DNA from: Argentina anserina
Taxonomy: Eukaryota; Streptophyta; Magnoliopsida; Rosales; Rosaceae
Reading direction: 5' to 3'
Assembly (NCBI RefSeq): GCF_933775445.1
Contig: NW_026089470.1
Location: forward strand, 186,001-250,000
DNA length: 64,000 nt
Of this stretch, positions 1 to 14,300 are shown piece after piece. The notes beneath the pieces are model-generated. The model saw only the letters and a program-made list of their open reading frames with translations, did not search any database and was not told the DNA's origin. The position numbers were made by a program, and so were the translations under genes. Positions within the stretch are counted from its first letter, which is position 1. Every line of letters starts with the position of its first letter.

Positions 1-3000
1 AACTGAGTATCTTTACATCGTTTGCGTATCTTTACTATTCCAATTGTGTATCTTTACATCGTTTGCGTATCTTTCTGTAAGGCTCTCTGATGCGAGTTTC
101 TATTGAATTTGAGAGTTTTGCAAGTGTGGGAGTGTGTTTCTTTCAAACTGAGTATCTTTACATCGTTTGCGTATCTTTACTATTCTAATTGTGTATCTTT
201 ACATCGTTTGCGTATCTTTACTATTCCAATTGTGTATCTTTACATCGTTTGCGTATCTTTCTGTAAGGCTCTCTGATGCGAGTTTCTATTGAATTTGAGA
301 GTTTTGCAAGTGTGGGAGTGTGTTTCTTTCAAACTGAGTATCTTTACATCGTTTGCGTATCTTTACTATTCTAATTGTGTATCTTTACATCGTTTGCGTA
401 TCTTTACTATTCCAATTGTGTATCTTTTCGTTTCTCGTTTGAGTATCTTTCTGTAAGGCTTCTGCTGCGAGTTTCTATTGTATTTGAGAGTTTTGCAAGT
501 GTGTTTCTTTCAAACTGAGTATCTTTACATCGTTTGCGTATCTTTACTATTCCAATTGTGTATCTTTTCATTTCTCGTTTCAGTATCTTTCTGTAAGGCT
601 TCTGATGCGAGTTTCTATTGTATTTGAGAGTTTTGCAAGTGTGGGAGTGTGTTTCTTTCAAACTGAGTCTCTTTACATCGTTTGCGTATCTTTACTATTC
701 CAATTGTGTATCTTTACATCGTTTGCGTATCTTTCTTTAAGGCTTCGGAAGCGAGTTTCTATTGTATTTGTGAGTTTTGCAAGTGTGGGAGTGTGTTTCT
801 TTCAAACTGAGTATCTTTACATCGTTTGCGTATCTTTACTATTCTAATTGTGTATCTTTACATCATTTGCGTATCTTTACTATTCCAATTGTGTATCTTT
901 TCATTTCTCGTTTGAGTATCTTTCTGTAAGGCTTCTGATGCGAGTTTCTATTGTATTTGAGAGTTTTGCAAGTGTGGGAGTGTGTTTCTTTCAAACTGAG
1001 TATCTTTACATCGTTTGCGTATCTTTACTATTCTAATTGTGTATCTTTACATCGTTTGCGTATCTTTACTATTCCAATTGTGTATCTTTTCATTTCTCGT
1101 TTGAGTATCTTTCTGTAAGGCTTCTGATGCGAGTTTCTATTGTATTTGAGAGTTTTGCAAGTGTGGGAGTGTGTTTCTTTCAAACTGAGTATCTTTACAT
1201 CGTTTGCGTATCTTTACTATTCTAATTGTGTATCTTTACATCGTTTGCGTATCTTTACTATTCCAATTGTGTATCTTTTCATTTCTCGTTTGAGTATCTT
1301 TCTGTAAGGCTTCTGATGCGAGTTTCTATTGTATTTGAGAGTTTTGCAAGTGTGGGAGTGTTTCTTTCAATCTGAGTATCTTTACATCGTTTGCGTATCT
1401 TTACTATTCCAATTGTGTATCTTTTCATTTCTCGTTTGAGTATCTTTCTGTAAGGCTTCTGATGCGAGTTTCTATTGTATTTGAGAGTTTTGCAAGTGTG
1501 GGAGTGTGTTTCTTTCAAACTGAGTATCTTTACATCGTTTGCGTATCTTTACTATTCCAATTGTGTATCTTTTCATTTCTCGTTTGAGTATCTTTCTGTA
1601 AGGCTTCTGATGCGAGTTTCTATTGTATTTGAGAGTTTTGCAAGTGTGGGAGTGTGTTTCTTTCAAACTTAGTATCTTTACATCGTTACTGTATCTTTAC
1701 TATTCCAATTGTGTATCTTTACATCGTTTGCGTATCTTTACTATTCCAATTGTGTATGTTTTCATTTCTCGTTTCAGTATCTTTCTGTAAGGCTTTCTGA
1801 TGCGAGTTTCTATTGAATTTGAGAGTTTTGCAAGTGTGGGAGTGTGTTTCTTTCAAACTGAGTATCTTTACATCGTTTCCGTATCTTTACTATTCCAATT
1901 GTGTATCTTTACATCGTTTGCGTATCTTTACTATTCCAATTGTGTATCTTTTCATTTCTCGTTTGAGTATCTTTCTGTAAGGCTTCTGATGCGAGTTTCT
2001 ATTGTATTTGAGAGTTTACAAGTGTGGGAGTGTGTTTCTTTCAAACTGAGTATCTTTACATCGTTTGCGTATCTTTACGATTCCAATTGTGTATCTTTTC
2101 ATTTCTCGTTTGAGTATCTTTCTGTAAGGCTTCTGATGCGAGTTTCTATTGTATTTGAGAGTTTTGCAAGTGTGGGAGTGTGTTTCTTTCAAACTGAGTA
2201 TCTTTACATCGTTTGCGTATCTTTACGATTCCAATTGTGTATCTTTTCATTTCTCGTTTGAGTATCTTTCTGTAAGGCTTTCTGATGCGAGTTTCTATTG
2301 AATTTGAGAGTTTTGCAAGTGTGGGAGTGTGTTTCTTTCAAACTGAGTATCTTTACATCGTTTGCGTATCTTTACGATTCCAATTGTGTATCTTTTCATT
2401 TCTCGTTTGAGTATCTTTCTGTAAGGCTTCTGATGCGAGTTTCTATTGTATTTGAGAGTTTTGCAAGTGTGGGAGTGTGTTTCTTTCAAACTGAGTATCT
2501 TTACATCGTTTGCGTATCTTTACTATTCCAATTGTGTATCTTTTCATTTCTCGTTTGAGTATCTTTCTGTAAGGCTTCTGATGCGAGTTTCTATTGTATT
2601 TGAGAGTTTTGCAAGTGTGGGAGTGTGTTTCTTTCAAACTGAGTATCTTTACATCGTTTGCGTATCTTTACGATTCCAATTGTGTATCTTTTCATTTCTC
2701 GTTTGAGTATCTTTCTGTAAGGCTTTCTGATGCGAGTTTCTATTGAATTTGAGAGTTTTGCAAGTGTGGGAGTGTGTTTCTTTCAAACTGAGTATCTTTA
2801 CATCGTTTGCGTATCTTTACTATTCCAATTGTGTAACTTTACATCGTTTGCGTATCTTTACTATTCCAATTGTGTATGTTTTCATTTCTCGTTTGAGTAT
2901 CTTTCTGTAAGGCTTTCTGATGCGAGTTTCTATTGAATTTGAGAGTTTTGCAAGTGTGGGAGTGTGTTTCTTTCAAACTGAGTATCTTTATATCGTTTCC

Positions 3001-3683
3001 GTATCTTTACTATTCCAATTGTGTATCTTTACATCGTTTGCGTATCTTTACTATTCCAATTGTGTATCTTTTCATTTCTCGTTTCAGTATCTTTCTGTAA
3101 GGCTTCTGATGCGAGTTTCTATTGTATTTGAGAGTTTGCAAGTGTGGGAGTGTGTTTCTTTCAAACTGAGTATCTTTACATCGTTTGCGTATCTTTACTA
3201 TTCAAACTGAGTATCTTTACATCGTTTGCGTATCTTTACTATTGCAATTGTGTATCTTTTCATTTCTCGTTTGAGTATCTTTCTGTAAGGCTTCTGATGT
3301 GAGTTTCTATTGTATTTGAGAGTTTTGCAAGTGTGGGAGTGTGTTTCTTTCAAACTGAGTATCTTTACATCGTTTGCGTATCTTTACGATTCCAATTGTG
3401 TATCTTTTCATTTCTCGTTTGAGTATCTTTCTGTAAGGCTTTCTGATGCGAGTTTCTATTGAATTTGAGAGTTTTGCAAGTGTGGGAGTGTGTTTCTTTC
3501 AAACTGAGTATCTTTACATCGTTTGCGTATCTTTACGATTCCAATTGTGTATCTTTTCATTTCTCGTTTGAGTATCTTTTTGTAAGGCTTCTGATGCGAG
3601 TTTCTATTGTATTTGAGAGTTTTGCAAGTGTGGGAGTGTGTTTCTTTCAAACTGAGTATCTTTACATCGTTTGCGTATCTTTA
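1..3683. repeat. Higher-order repeat A, copy 1
   Basis: This block recurs at 4650-8333, offset 4649 bp at the start and 4650 bp after an indel near 740. Rare variants match in order: the 8-bp deletion near 500, gggagtgtttctttcaatct near 1355, catcgttactg near 1686, gagagtttacaag near 2012, tgtgtaacttt near 2833, ctattcaaactgag near 3198 and gagtatctttttgtaagg near 3573. The match ends at 3684, where tactattct faces tacgattcc in copy 2. The first copy starts outside the window or at its edge. Confidence 0.92.
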
Positions 3684-4649
3684 CTATTCTAATTGTGTAT
3701 CTTTACATCGTTTGCGTATCTTTACTATTCCAATTGTGTATCTTTTCGTTTCTCGTTTGAGTATCTTTCTGTAAGGCTTCTGCTGCGAGTTTCTATTGTA
3801 TTTGAGAGTTTTGCAAGTGTGTTTCTTTCAAACTGAGTATCTTTACATCGTTTGCGTATCTTTACTATTCCAATTGTGTATCTTTTCATTTCTCGTTTCA
3901 GTATCTTTCTGTAAGGCTTCTGATGCGAGTTTCTATTGTATTTGAGAGTTTTGCAAGTGTGGGAGTGTGTTTCTTTCAAACTGAGTATCTTTACATCGTT
4001 TGCGTATCTTTACTATTCCAATTGTGTATCTTTACATCGTTTGCGTATCTTTCTGTAAGGCTCTCTGATGCGAGTTTCTATTGAATTTGAGAGTTTTGCA
4101 AGTGTGGGAGTGTGTTTCTTTCAAACTGAGTATCTTTACATCGTTTGCGTATCTTTACTATTCCAATTGTGTATCTTTACATCGTTTGCGTATCTTTACT
4201 ATTCCAATTGTGTATCTTTTCATTTCTCGTTTGAGTATCTTTCTGTAAGGCTTCTGATGCGAGTTTCTATTGTATTTGAGAGTTTTGCAAGTGTGGGAGT
4301 GTGTTTCTTTCAAACTGAGTATCTTTACATCGTTTGCGTATCTTTACTATTCTAATTGTGTATCTTTACATCGTTTGCGTATCTTTACTATTCCAATTGT
4401 GTATCTTTTCATTTCTCGTTTGAGTATCTTTCTGTAAGGCTTCTGATGCGAGTTTCTATTGTATTTGAGAGTTTTGCAAGTGTGGGAGTGTGTTTCTTTC
4501 AAACTGAGTATCTTTACATCGTTTGCGTATCTTTACTATTCCAATTGTGTATCTTTTCATTTCTCGTTTGAGTATCTTTCTGTAAGGCTTCTGATGCGAG
4601 TTTCTATTGTATTTGAGAGTTTTGCAAGTGTGGGAGTGTGTTTCTTTCA

Positions 4650-7600
4650 AACTGAGTATCTTTACATCGTTTGCGTATCTTTACTATTCCAATTGTGTAT
4701 CTTTACATCGTTTGCGTATCTTTCTGTAAGGCTCTCTGATGCGAGTTTCTATTGAATTTGAGAGTTTTGCAAGTGTGGGAGTGTGTTTCTTTCAAACTGA
4801 GTATCTTTACATCGTTTGCGTATCTTTACTATTCCAATTGTGTATCTTTACATCGTTTGCGTATCTTTACTATTCCAATTGTGTATCTTTACATCGTTTG
4901 CGTATCTTTCTGTAAGGCTTTCTGATGCGAGTTTCTATTGAATTTGAGAGTTTTGCAAGTGTGGGAGTGTGTTTCTTTCAAACTGAGTATCTTTACATCG
5001 TTTGCGTATCTTTACTATTCTAATTGTGTATCTTTACATCGTTTGCGTATCTTTACTATTCCAATTGTGTATCTTTTCGTTTCTCGTTTGAGTATCTTTC
5101 TGTAAGGCTTCTGCTGCGAGTTTCTATTGTATTTGAGAGTTTTGCAAGTGTGTTTCTTTCAAACTGAGTATCTTTACATCGTTTGCGTATCTTTACTATT
5201 CCAATTGTGTATCTTTTCATTTCTCGTTTCAGTATCTTTCTGTAAGGCTTCTGATGCGAGTTTCTATTGTATTTGAGAGTTTTGCAAGTGTGGGAGTGTG
5301 TTTCTTTCAAACTGAGTCTCTTTACATCGTTTGCGTATCTTTACTATTCCAATTGTGTATCTTTACATCGTTTGCGTATCTTTCTGTAAGGCTCTCTGAT
5401 GCGAGTTTCTATTGAATTTGAGAGTTTTGCAAGTGTGGGAGTGTGTTTCTTTCAAACTGAGTATCTTTACATCGTTTGCGTATCTTTACTATTCTAATTG
5501 TGTATCTTTACATCATTTGCGTATCTTTACTATTCCAATTGTGTATCTTTTCATTTCTCGTTTGAGTATCTTTCTGTAAGGCTTCTGATGCGAGTTTCTA
5601 TTGTATTTGAGAGTTTTGCAAGTGTGGGAGTGTGTTTCTTTCAAACTGAGTATCTTTACATCGTTTGCGTATCTTTACTATTCTAATTGTGTATCTTTAC
5701 ATCGTTTGCGTATCTTTACTATTCCAATTGTGTATCTTTTCATTTCTCGTTTGAGTATCTTTCTGTAAGGCTTCTGATGCGAGTTTCTATTGTATTTGAG
5801 AGTTTTGCAAGTGTGGGAGTGTGTTTCTTTCAAACTGAGTATCTTTACATCGTTTGCGTATCTTTACTATTCTAATTGTGTATCTTTACATCGTTTGCGT
5901 ATCTTTACTATTCCAATTGTGTATCTTTTCATTTCTCGTTTGAGTATCTTTCTGTAAGGCTTCTGATGCGAGTTTCTATTGTATTTGAGAGTTTTGCAAG
6001 TGTGGGAGTGTTTCTTTCAATCTGAGTATCTTTACATCGTTTGCGTATCTTTACTATTCCAATTGTGTATCTTTTCATTTCTCGTTTGAGTATCTTTCTG
6101 TAAGGCTTCTGATGCGAGTTTCTATTGTATTTGAGAGTTTTGCAAGTGTGGGAGTGTGTTTCTTTCAAACTGAGTATCTTTACATCGTTTGCGTATCTTT
6201 ACTATTCCAATTGTGTATCTTTTCATTTCTCGTTTGAGTATCTTTCTGTAAGGCTTCTGATGCGAGTTTCTATTGTATTTGAGAGTTTTGCAAGTGTGGG
6301 AGTGTGTTTCTTTCAAACTTAGTATCTTTACATCGTTACTGTATCTTTACTATTCCAATTGTGTATCTTTACATCGTTTGCGTATCTTTACTATTCCAAT
6401 TGTGTATGTTTTCATTTCTCGTTTCAGTATCTTTCTGTAAGGCTTTCTGATGCGAGTTTCTATTGAATTTGAGAGTTTTGCAAGTGTGGGAGTGTGTTTC
6501 TTTCAAACTGAGTATCTTTACATCGTTTCCGTATCTTTACTATTCCAATTGTGTATCTTTACATCGTTTGCGTATCTTTACTATTCCAATTGTGTATCTT
6601 TTCATTTCTCGTTTGAGTATCTTTCTGTAAGGCTTCTGATGCGAGTTTCTATTGTATTTGAGAGTTTACAAGTGTGGGAGTGTGTTTCTTTCAAACTGAG
6701 TATCTTTACATCGTTTGCGTATCTTTACGATTCCAATTGTGTATCTTTTCATTTCTCGTTTGAGTATCTTTCTGTAAGGCTTCTGATGCGAGTTTCTATT
6801 GTATTTGAGAGTTTTGCAAGTGTGGGAGTGTGTTTCTTTCAAACTGAGTATCTTTACATCGTTTGCGTATCTTTACGATTCCAATTGTGTATCTTTTCAT
6901 TTCTCGTTTGAGTATCTTTCTGTAAGGCTTTCTGATGCGAGTTTCTATTGAATTTGAGAGTTTTGCAAGTGTGGGAGTGTGTTTCTTTCAAACTGAGTAT
7001 CTTTACATCGTTTGCGTATCTTTACGATTCCAATTGTGTATCTTTTCATTTCTCGTTTGAGTATCTTTCTGTAAGGCTTCTGATGCGAGTTTCTATTGTA
7101 TTTGAGAGTTTTGCAAGTGTGGGAGTGTGTTTCTTTCAAACTGAGTATCTTTACATCGTTTGCGTATCTTTACTATTCCAATTGTGTATCTTTTCATTTC
7201 TCGTTTGAGTATCTTTCTGTAAGGCTTCTGATGCGAGTTTCTATTGTATTTGAGAGTTTTGCAAGTGTGGGAGTGTGTTTCTTTCAAACTGAGTATCTTT
7301 ACATCGTTTGCGTATCTTTACGATTCCAATTGTGTATCTTTTCATTTCTCGTTTGAGTATCTTTCTGTAAGGCTTTCTGATGCGAGTTTCTATTGAATTT
7401 GAGAGTTTTGCAAGTGTGGGAGTGTGTTTCTTTCAAACTGAGTATCTTTACATCGTTTGCGTATCTTTACTATTCCAATTGTGTAACTTTACATCGTTTG
7501 CGTATCTTTACTATTCCAATTGTGTATGTTTTCATTTCTCGTTTGAGTATCTTTCTGTAAGGCTTTCTGATGCGAGTTTCTATTGAATTTGAGAGTTTTG

Positions 7601-8333
7601 CAAGTGTGGGAGTGTGTTTCTTTCAAACTGAGTATCTTTATATCGTTTCCGTATCTTTACTATTCCAATTGTGTATCTTTACATCGTTTGCGTATCTTTA
7701 CTATTCCAATTGTGTATCTTTTCATTTCTCGTTTCAGTATCTTTCTGTAAGGCTTCTGATGCGAGTTTCTATTGTATTTGAGAGTTTGCAAGTGTGGGAG
7801 TGTGTTTCTTTCAAACTGAGTATCTTTACATCGTTTGCGTATCTTTACTATTCAAACTGAGTATCTTTACATCGTTTGCGTATCTTTACTATTGCAATTG
7901 TGTATCTTTTCATTTCTCGTTTGAGTATCTTTCTGTAAGGCTTCTGATGTGAGTTTCTATTGTATTTGAGAGTTTTGCAAGTGTGGGAGTGTGTTTCTTT
8001 CAAACTGAGTATCTTTACATCGTTTGCGTATCTTTACGATTCCAATTGTGTATCTTTTCATTTCTCGTTTGAGTATCTTTCTGTAAGGCTTTCTGATGCG
8101 AGTTTCTATTGAATTTGAGAGTTTTGCAAGTGTGGGAGTGTGTTTCTTTCAAACTGAGTATCTTTACATCGTTTGCGTATCTTTACGATTCCAATTGTGT
8201 ATCTTTTCATTTCTCGTTTGAGTATCTTTTTGTAAGGCTTCTGATGCGAGTTTCTATTGTATTTGAGAGTTTTGCAAGTGTGGGAGTGTGTTTCTTTCAA
8301 ACTGAGTATCTTTACATCGTTTGCGTATCTTTA
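4650..8333. repeat. Higher-order repeat A, copy 2
   Basis: This is the second copy of the block at 1-3683, in the same orientation. Sequence differences from copy 1 are few, except for a cluster near 733-775 of copy 1. Sequence 3684-4649, between the two copies, is made of monomers resembling the first 700 bp of the unit. The full period is therefore about 4.65 kb. Confidence 0.92.
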
Positions 8334-11300
8334 CGATTCCAATTGTGTATCTTTTCATTTCTCGTTTGAGTATCTTTCTGTAAGGCTTTCTGATGCGAGT
8401 TTCTATTGAATTTGAGAGTTTTGCAAGTGTGGGAGTGTGTTTCTTTCAAACTGAGTATCTTTACATCGTTTGCGTATCTTTACGATTCCAATTGTGTATC
8501 TTTTCATTTCTCGTTTGAGTATCTTTCTGTAAGGCTTCTGATGCGAGTTTCTATTGTATTTGAGAGTTTTGCAAGTGTGGGAGTGTGTTTCTTCCAAACT
8601 GAGTATCTTTACATCGTTACTGTATCTTTACTATTCCAATTGTGTATCTTTACATCGTTTGCGTATCTTTACTATTCCAATTGTGTATGTTTTCATTTCT
8701 CGTTTCAGTATCTTTCTGTAAGGCTTTCTGATGCGAGTTTCTATTGAATTTGAGAGTTTTGCAAGTGTGGGAGTGTGTTTCTTTCAAACTGAGTATCTTT
8801 ACATCGTTTCCGTATCTTTACTATTCCAATTGTGTATCTTTACATCGTTTGCGTATCTTTACTATTCCAATTGTGTATCTTTTCATTTCTCGTTTGAGTA
8901 TCTTTCTGTAAGGCTTCTGATGCGAGTTTCTATTGTATTTGAGAGTTTGCAAGTGTGGGAGTGTGTTTCTTTCAAACTGAGTATCTTTGCATCGTTTGCG
9001 TATCTTTACGATTCCAATTGTGTATCTTTTCATTTCTCGTTTGAGTATCTTTCTGTAAGGCTTCTGATGCGAGTTTCTATTGTATTTGAGAGTTTTGCAA
9101 CTGTGGGAGTGTGTTTCTTTCAAACTGAGTATCTTTACATCGTTTGCGTATCTTTACTATTCCAATTGTGTATCTTTTCATTTCTCGTTTGAGTATCTTT
9201 CTGTAAGGCTTCTGGTGCGAGTTTCTATTGTATTTGAGAGTTTTGCAAGTGTGGGAGTGTGTTTCTTTCAATCTGAGTATCTTTACATCGTTTGCGTATC
9301 TTTACTATTCCAATTGTGTATCTTTTCATTTCTCGTTTGAGTATCTTTCTGTAAGGCTTCTGATGCGAGTTTCTATTGTATTTGAGAGTTTTGCAAGTGT
9401 GGGAGTGTGTTTCTTTCAAACTGAGTATCTTTACATCGTTTGCGTATCTTTACTATTTCAATTGTGTATCTTTTCATTTCTCGTTTGAGTATCTTTCTGT
9501 AAGGCTTCTGATGCGAGTTTCTATTGAATTTGAGAGTTTTGCAAGTGTGGGAGTGTGTTTCTTTCAAACTGAGTATCTTTACATCGTTTGCGTATCTTTA
9601 CTATTCCAATTGTGTAACTTTACATCGTTTGCGTATCTTTACTATTCCAATTGTGTATGTTTTCATTTCTCGTTTGAGTATCTTTCTGTAAGGCTTTCTG
9701 ATGCGAGTTTCTATTGAATTTGAGAGTTTTGCAAGTGTGGGAGTGTGTTTCTTTCAAACTGAGTTTCTTTACATCGTTTCCGTATCTTTACTATTCCAAT
9801 TGTGTATCTTTTCATTTCTCGTTTGAGTATCTTTCTGTAAGGCTTCTGATGCGAGTTTCTATTGTATTTGAGAGTTTTGCAAGTGTGGGAGTGTGTTTCT
9901 TTCAAACTGAGTATCTTTACATCGTTTGCGTATCTTTACGATTCCAATTGTGTATCTTTCATTTCTCGTTTGAGTATTTTTCTGTAAGGCTTTCTGATGC
10001 GAGTTTCTATTGAATTTGAGAGTTTTGCAAGTGTGGGAGTGTGTTTCTTTCAAACTGAGTATCTTTACATCGTTTGCGTATCTTTACTATTCAAACTGAG
10101 TATCTTTACATCGTTTGCGTATCTTTACTATTGCAATTGTGTATCTTTTCATTTCTCGTTTGAGTATCTGTAAGGCTTCTGATCCGAGTTTCTATTGTAT
10201 TTGAGAGTTTTGCAAGTGTGGGAGTGTGTTTCTTTCAAACTGAGTATCTTTACATCGTTTCCGTATCTTTACTATTCCAATTGTGTATCTTTACATCGTT
10301 TGCGTATCTTTACTATTCCAATTGTGTATCTTTTCATTTCTCGTTTCAGTATCTTTCTGTAAGGCTTCTGATGCGAGTTTCTATTGTATTTGAGAGTTTG
10401 CAAGTGTGGGAGTGTGTTTCTTTCAAACTGAGTATCTTTACATCGTTTGCGTATCTTTACTATTCAAACTGAGTATCTTTACATCGTTTGCGTATCTTTA
10501 CTATTGCAATTGTGTATCTTTTCATTTCTCGTTTGAGTATCTTTCTGTAAGGCTTCTGATGTGAGTTTCTATTGTATTTGAGAGTTTTGCAAGTGTGGGA
10601 GTGTGTTTCTTTCAAACTGAGTATCTTTACATCGTTTGCGTATCTTTACGATTCCAATTGTGTATCTTTTCATTTCTCGTTTGAGTATCTTTCTGTAAGG
10701 CTTTCTGATGCGAGTTTCTATTGAATTTGAGAGTTTTGCAAGTGTGGGAGTGTGTTTCTTTCAAACTGAGTATCTTTACATCGTTTGCGTATCTTTACGA
10801 TTCCAATTGTGTATCTTTTCATTTCTCGTTTGAGTATCTTTTTGTAAGGCTTCTGATGCGAGTTTCTATTGTATTTGAGAGTTTTGCAAGTGTGGGAGTG
10901 TGTTTCTTTCAAACTGAGTATCTTTACATCGTTTGCGTATCTTTACGATTCCAATTGTGTATCTTTTCATTTCTCGTTTGAGTATCTTTCTGTAAGGCTT
11001 TCTGATGCGAGTTTCTATTGAATTTGAGAGTTTTGCAAGTGTGGGAGTGTGTTTCTTTCAAACTGAGTATCTTTACATCGTTTGCGTATCTTTACGATTC
11101 CAATTGTGTATCTTTTCATTTCTCGTTTGAGTATCTTTCTGTAAGGCTTCTGATGCGAGTTTCTATTGTATTTGAGAGTTTTGCAAGTGTGGGAGTGTGT
11201 TTCTTCCAAACTGAGTATCTTTACATCGTTACTGTATCTTTACTATTCCAATTGTGTATCTTTACATCGTTTGCGTATCTTTACTATTCCAATTGTGTAT

Positions 11301-14300
11301 GTTTTCATTTCTCGTTTGAGTATCTTTCTGTAAGGCTTTCTGATGCGAGTTTCTATTGAATTTGAGAGTTTTGCAAGTGTGGGAGTGTGTTTCTTTCAAA
11401 CTGAGTATCTTTACATCGTTTCCGTATCTTTACTATTCCAATTGTGTATCTTTACATCGTTTGCGTATCTTTACTATTCCAATTGTGTATCTTTTCATTT
11501 CTCGTTTGAGTATCTTTCTGTAAGGCTTCTGATGCGAGTTTCTATTGTATTTGAGAGTTTGCAAGTGTGGGAGTGTGTTTCTTTCAAACTGAGTATCTTT
11601 GCATCGTTTGCGTATCTTTACGATTCCAATTGTGTATCTTTTCATTTCTCGTTTGAGTATCTTTCTGTAAGGCTTTCTGATGCGAGTTTCTATTGAATTT
11701 GAGAGTTTTGCAAGTGTGGGAGTGTGTTTCTTTCAAACTGAGTATCTTTACATCGTTTGTGTATCTTTACTATTCCAATTGTGTATCTTTACATCGTTTG
11801 CGTATCTTTACTATTCCAATTGTGTATCTTTTCATTTCTCGTTTGAGTATCTTTCTGTAAGGCTTCTGATGCGAGTTTCTATTGTATTTGAGAGTTTTGC
11901 AAGTGTGGGAGTGTGTTTCTTTCAAACTGAGTATCTTTACATCGTTTGCGTATCTTTACTATTCCAATTGTGTATCTTTTCATTTCTCGTTTGAGTATCT
12001 TTCTGTAAGGCTTCTGGTGCGAGTTTCTATTGTATTTGAGAGTTTTGCAAGTGTGGGAGTGTGTTTCTTTCAATCTGAGTATCTTTACATCGTTTGCGTA
12101 TCTTTACTATTCCAATTGTGTATCTTTTCATTTCTCGTTTGAGTATCTTTCTGTAAGGCTTCTGATGCGAGTTTCTATTGTATTTGAGAGTTTTGCAAGT
12201 GTGGGAGTGTGTTTCGTTCAAACTGAGTATCTTTACATCGTTTGCGTATCTTTACTATTCCAATTGTGTATCTTTTCATTTCTCGTTTGAGTATCTTTCT
12301 GTAAGGCTTCTGATGCGAGTTTCTATTGAATTTGAGAGTTTTGCAAGTGTGGGAGTGTGTTTCTTTCAAACTGAGTATCTTTACATCGTTTGCGTATCTT
12401 TACTATTCCAATTGTGTAACTTTACATCGTTTGCGTATCTTTACTATTCCAATTGTGTATGTTTTCATTTCTCGTTTGAGTATCTTTCTGTAAGGCTTTC
12501 TGATGCGAGTTTCTATTGAATTTGAGAGTTTTGCAAGTGTGGGAGTGTGTTTCTTTCAAACTGAGTTTCTTTACATCGTTTCCGTATCTTTACTATTCCA
12601 ATTGTGTATCTTTTCATTTCTCGTTTGAGTATCTTTCTGTAAGGCTTCTGATGCGAGTTTCTATTGTATTTGAGAGTTTTGCAAGTGTGGGAGTGTGTTT
12701 CTTTCAAACTGAGTATCTTTACATCGTTTGCGTATCTTTACGATTCCAATTGTGTATCTTTCATTTCTCGTTTGAGTATTTTTCTGTAAGGCTTTCTGAT
12801 GCGAGTTTCTATTGAATTTGAGAGTTTTGCAAGTGTGGGAGTGTGTTTCTTTCAAACTGAGTATCTTTACATCGTTTGCGTATCTTTACTATTCAAACTG
12901 AGTATCTTTACATCGTTTGCGTATCTTTACTATTGCAATTGTGTATCTTTTCATTTCTCGTTTGAGTATCTGTAAGGCTTCTGATCCGAGTTTCTATTGT
13001 ATTTGAGAGTTTTGCAAGTGTGGGAGTGTGTTTCTTTCAAACTGAGTATCTTTACATCGTTTCCGTATCTTTACTATTCCAATTGTGTATCTTTACATCG
13101 TTTGCGTATCTTTACTATTCCAATTGTGTATCTTTTCATTTCTCGTTTCAGTATCTTTCTGTAAGGCTTCTGATGCGAGTTTCTATTGTATTTGAGATTT
13201 TGCAAGTGTGGGAGTGTGTTTCTTTCAAACTGAGTATCTTTACATCGTTTGCGTATCTTTACTATTCAAACTGAGTATCTTTACATCGTTTGCGTATCTT
13301 TACTATTGCAATTGTGTATCTTTTCATTTCTCGTTTGAGTATCTTTCTGTAAGGCTTCTGATGTGAGTTTCTATTGTATTTGAGAGTTTTGCAAGTGTGG
13401 GAGTGTGTTTCTTTCAAACTGAGTATCTTTACATCGTTTGCGTATCTTTACGATTCCAATTGTGTATCTTTTCATTTCTCGTTTGAGTATCTTTCTGTAA
13501 GGCTTCTGATGCGAGTTTCTATTGTATTTGAGAGTTTTGCAAGTGTGGGAGTGTGTTTCTTCCAAACTGAGTATCTTTACATCGTTACTGTATCTTTACT
13601 ATTCCAATTGTGTATCTTTACATCGTTTGCGTATCTTTACTATTCCAATTGTGTATGTTTTCATTTCTCGTTTGAGTATCTTTCTGTAAGGCTTTCTGAT
13701 GCGAGCTTCTATTGAATTTGAGAGTTTTGCAAGTGTGGGAGTGTGTTTCTTTCAAACTGAGTATCTTTACATCGTTTCCGTATCTTTACTATTCCAATTG
13801 TGTATCTTTACATCGTTTGCGTATCTTTACTATTCCAATTGTGTATCTTTTCATTTCTCGTTTGAGTATCTTTCTGTAAGGCTTCTGATGCGAGTTTCTA
13901 TTGTATTTGAGAGTTTGCAAGTGTGGGAGTGTGTTTCTTTCAAACTGAGTATCTTTGCATCGTTTGCGTATCTTTACGATTCCAATTGTGTATCTTTTCA
14001 TTTCTCGTTTGAGTATCTTTCTGTAAGGCTTTCTGATGCGAGTTTCTATTGAATTTGAGAGTTTTGCAAGTGTGGGAGTGTGTTTCTTTCAAACTGAGTA
14101 TCTTTACATCGTTTGTGTATCTTTACTATTCCAATTGTGTATCTTTACATCGTTTGCGTATCTTTACTATTCCAATTGTGTATCTTTTCATTTCTCGTTT
14201 GAGTATCTTTCTGTAAGGCTTCTGATGCGAGTTTCTATTGTATTTGAGAGTTTTGCAAGTGTTGGAGTGTGTTTCTTTCAAACTGAGTATCTTTACATCG

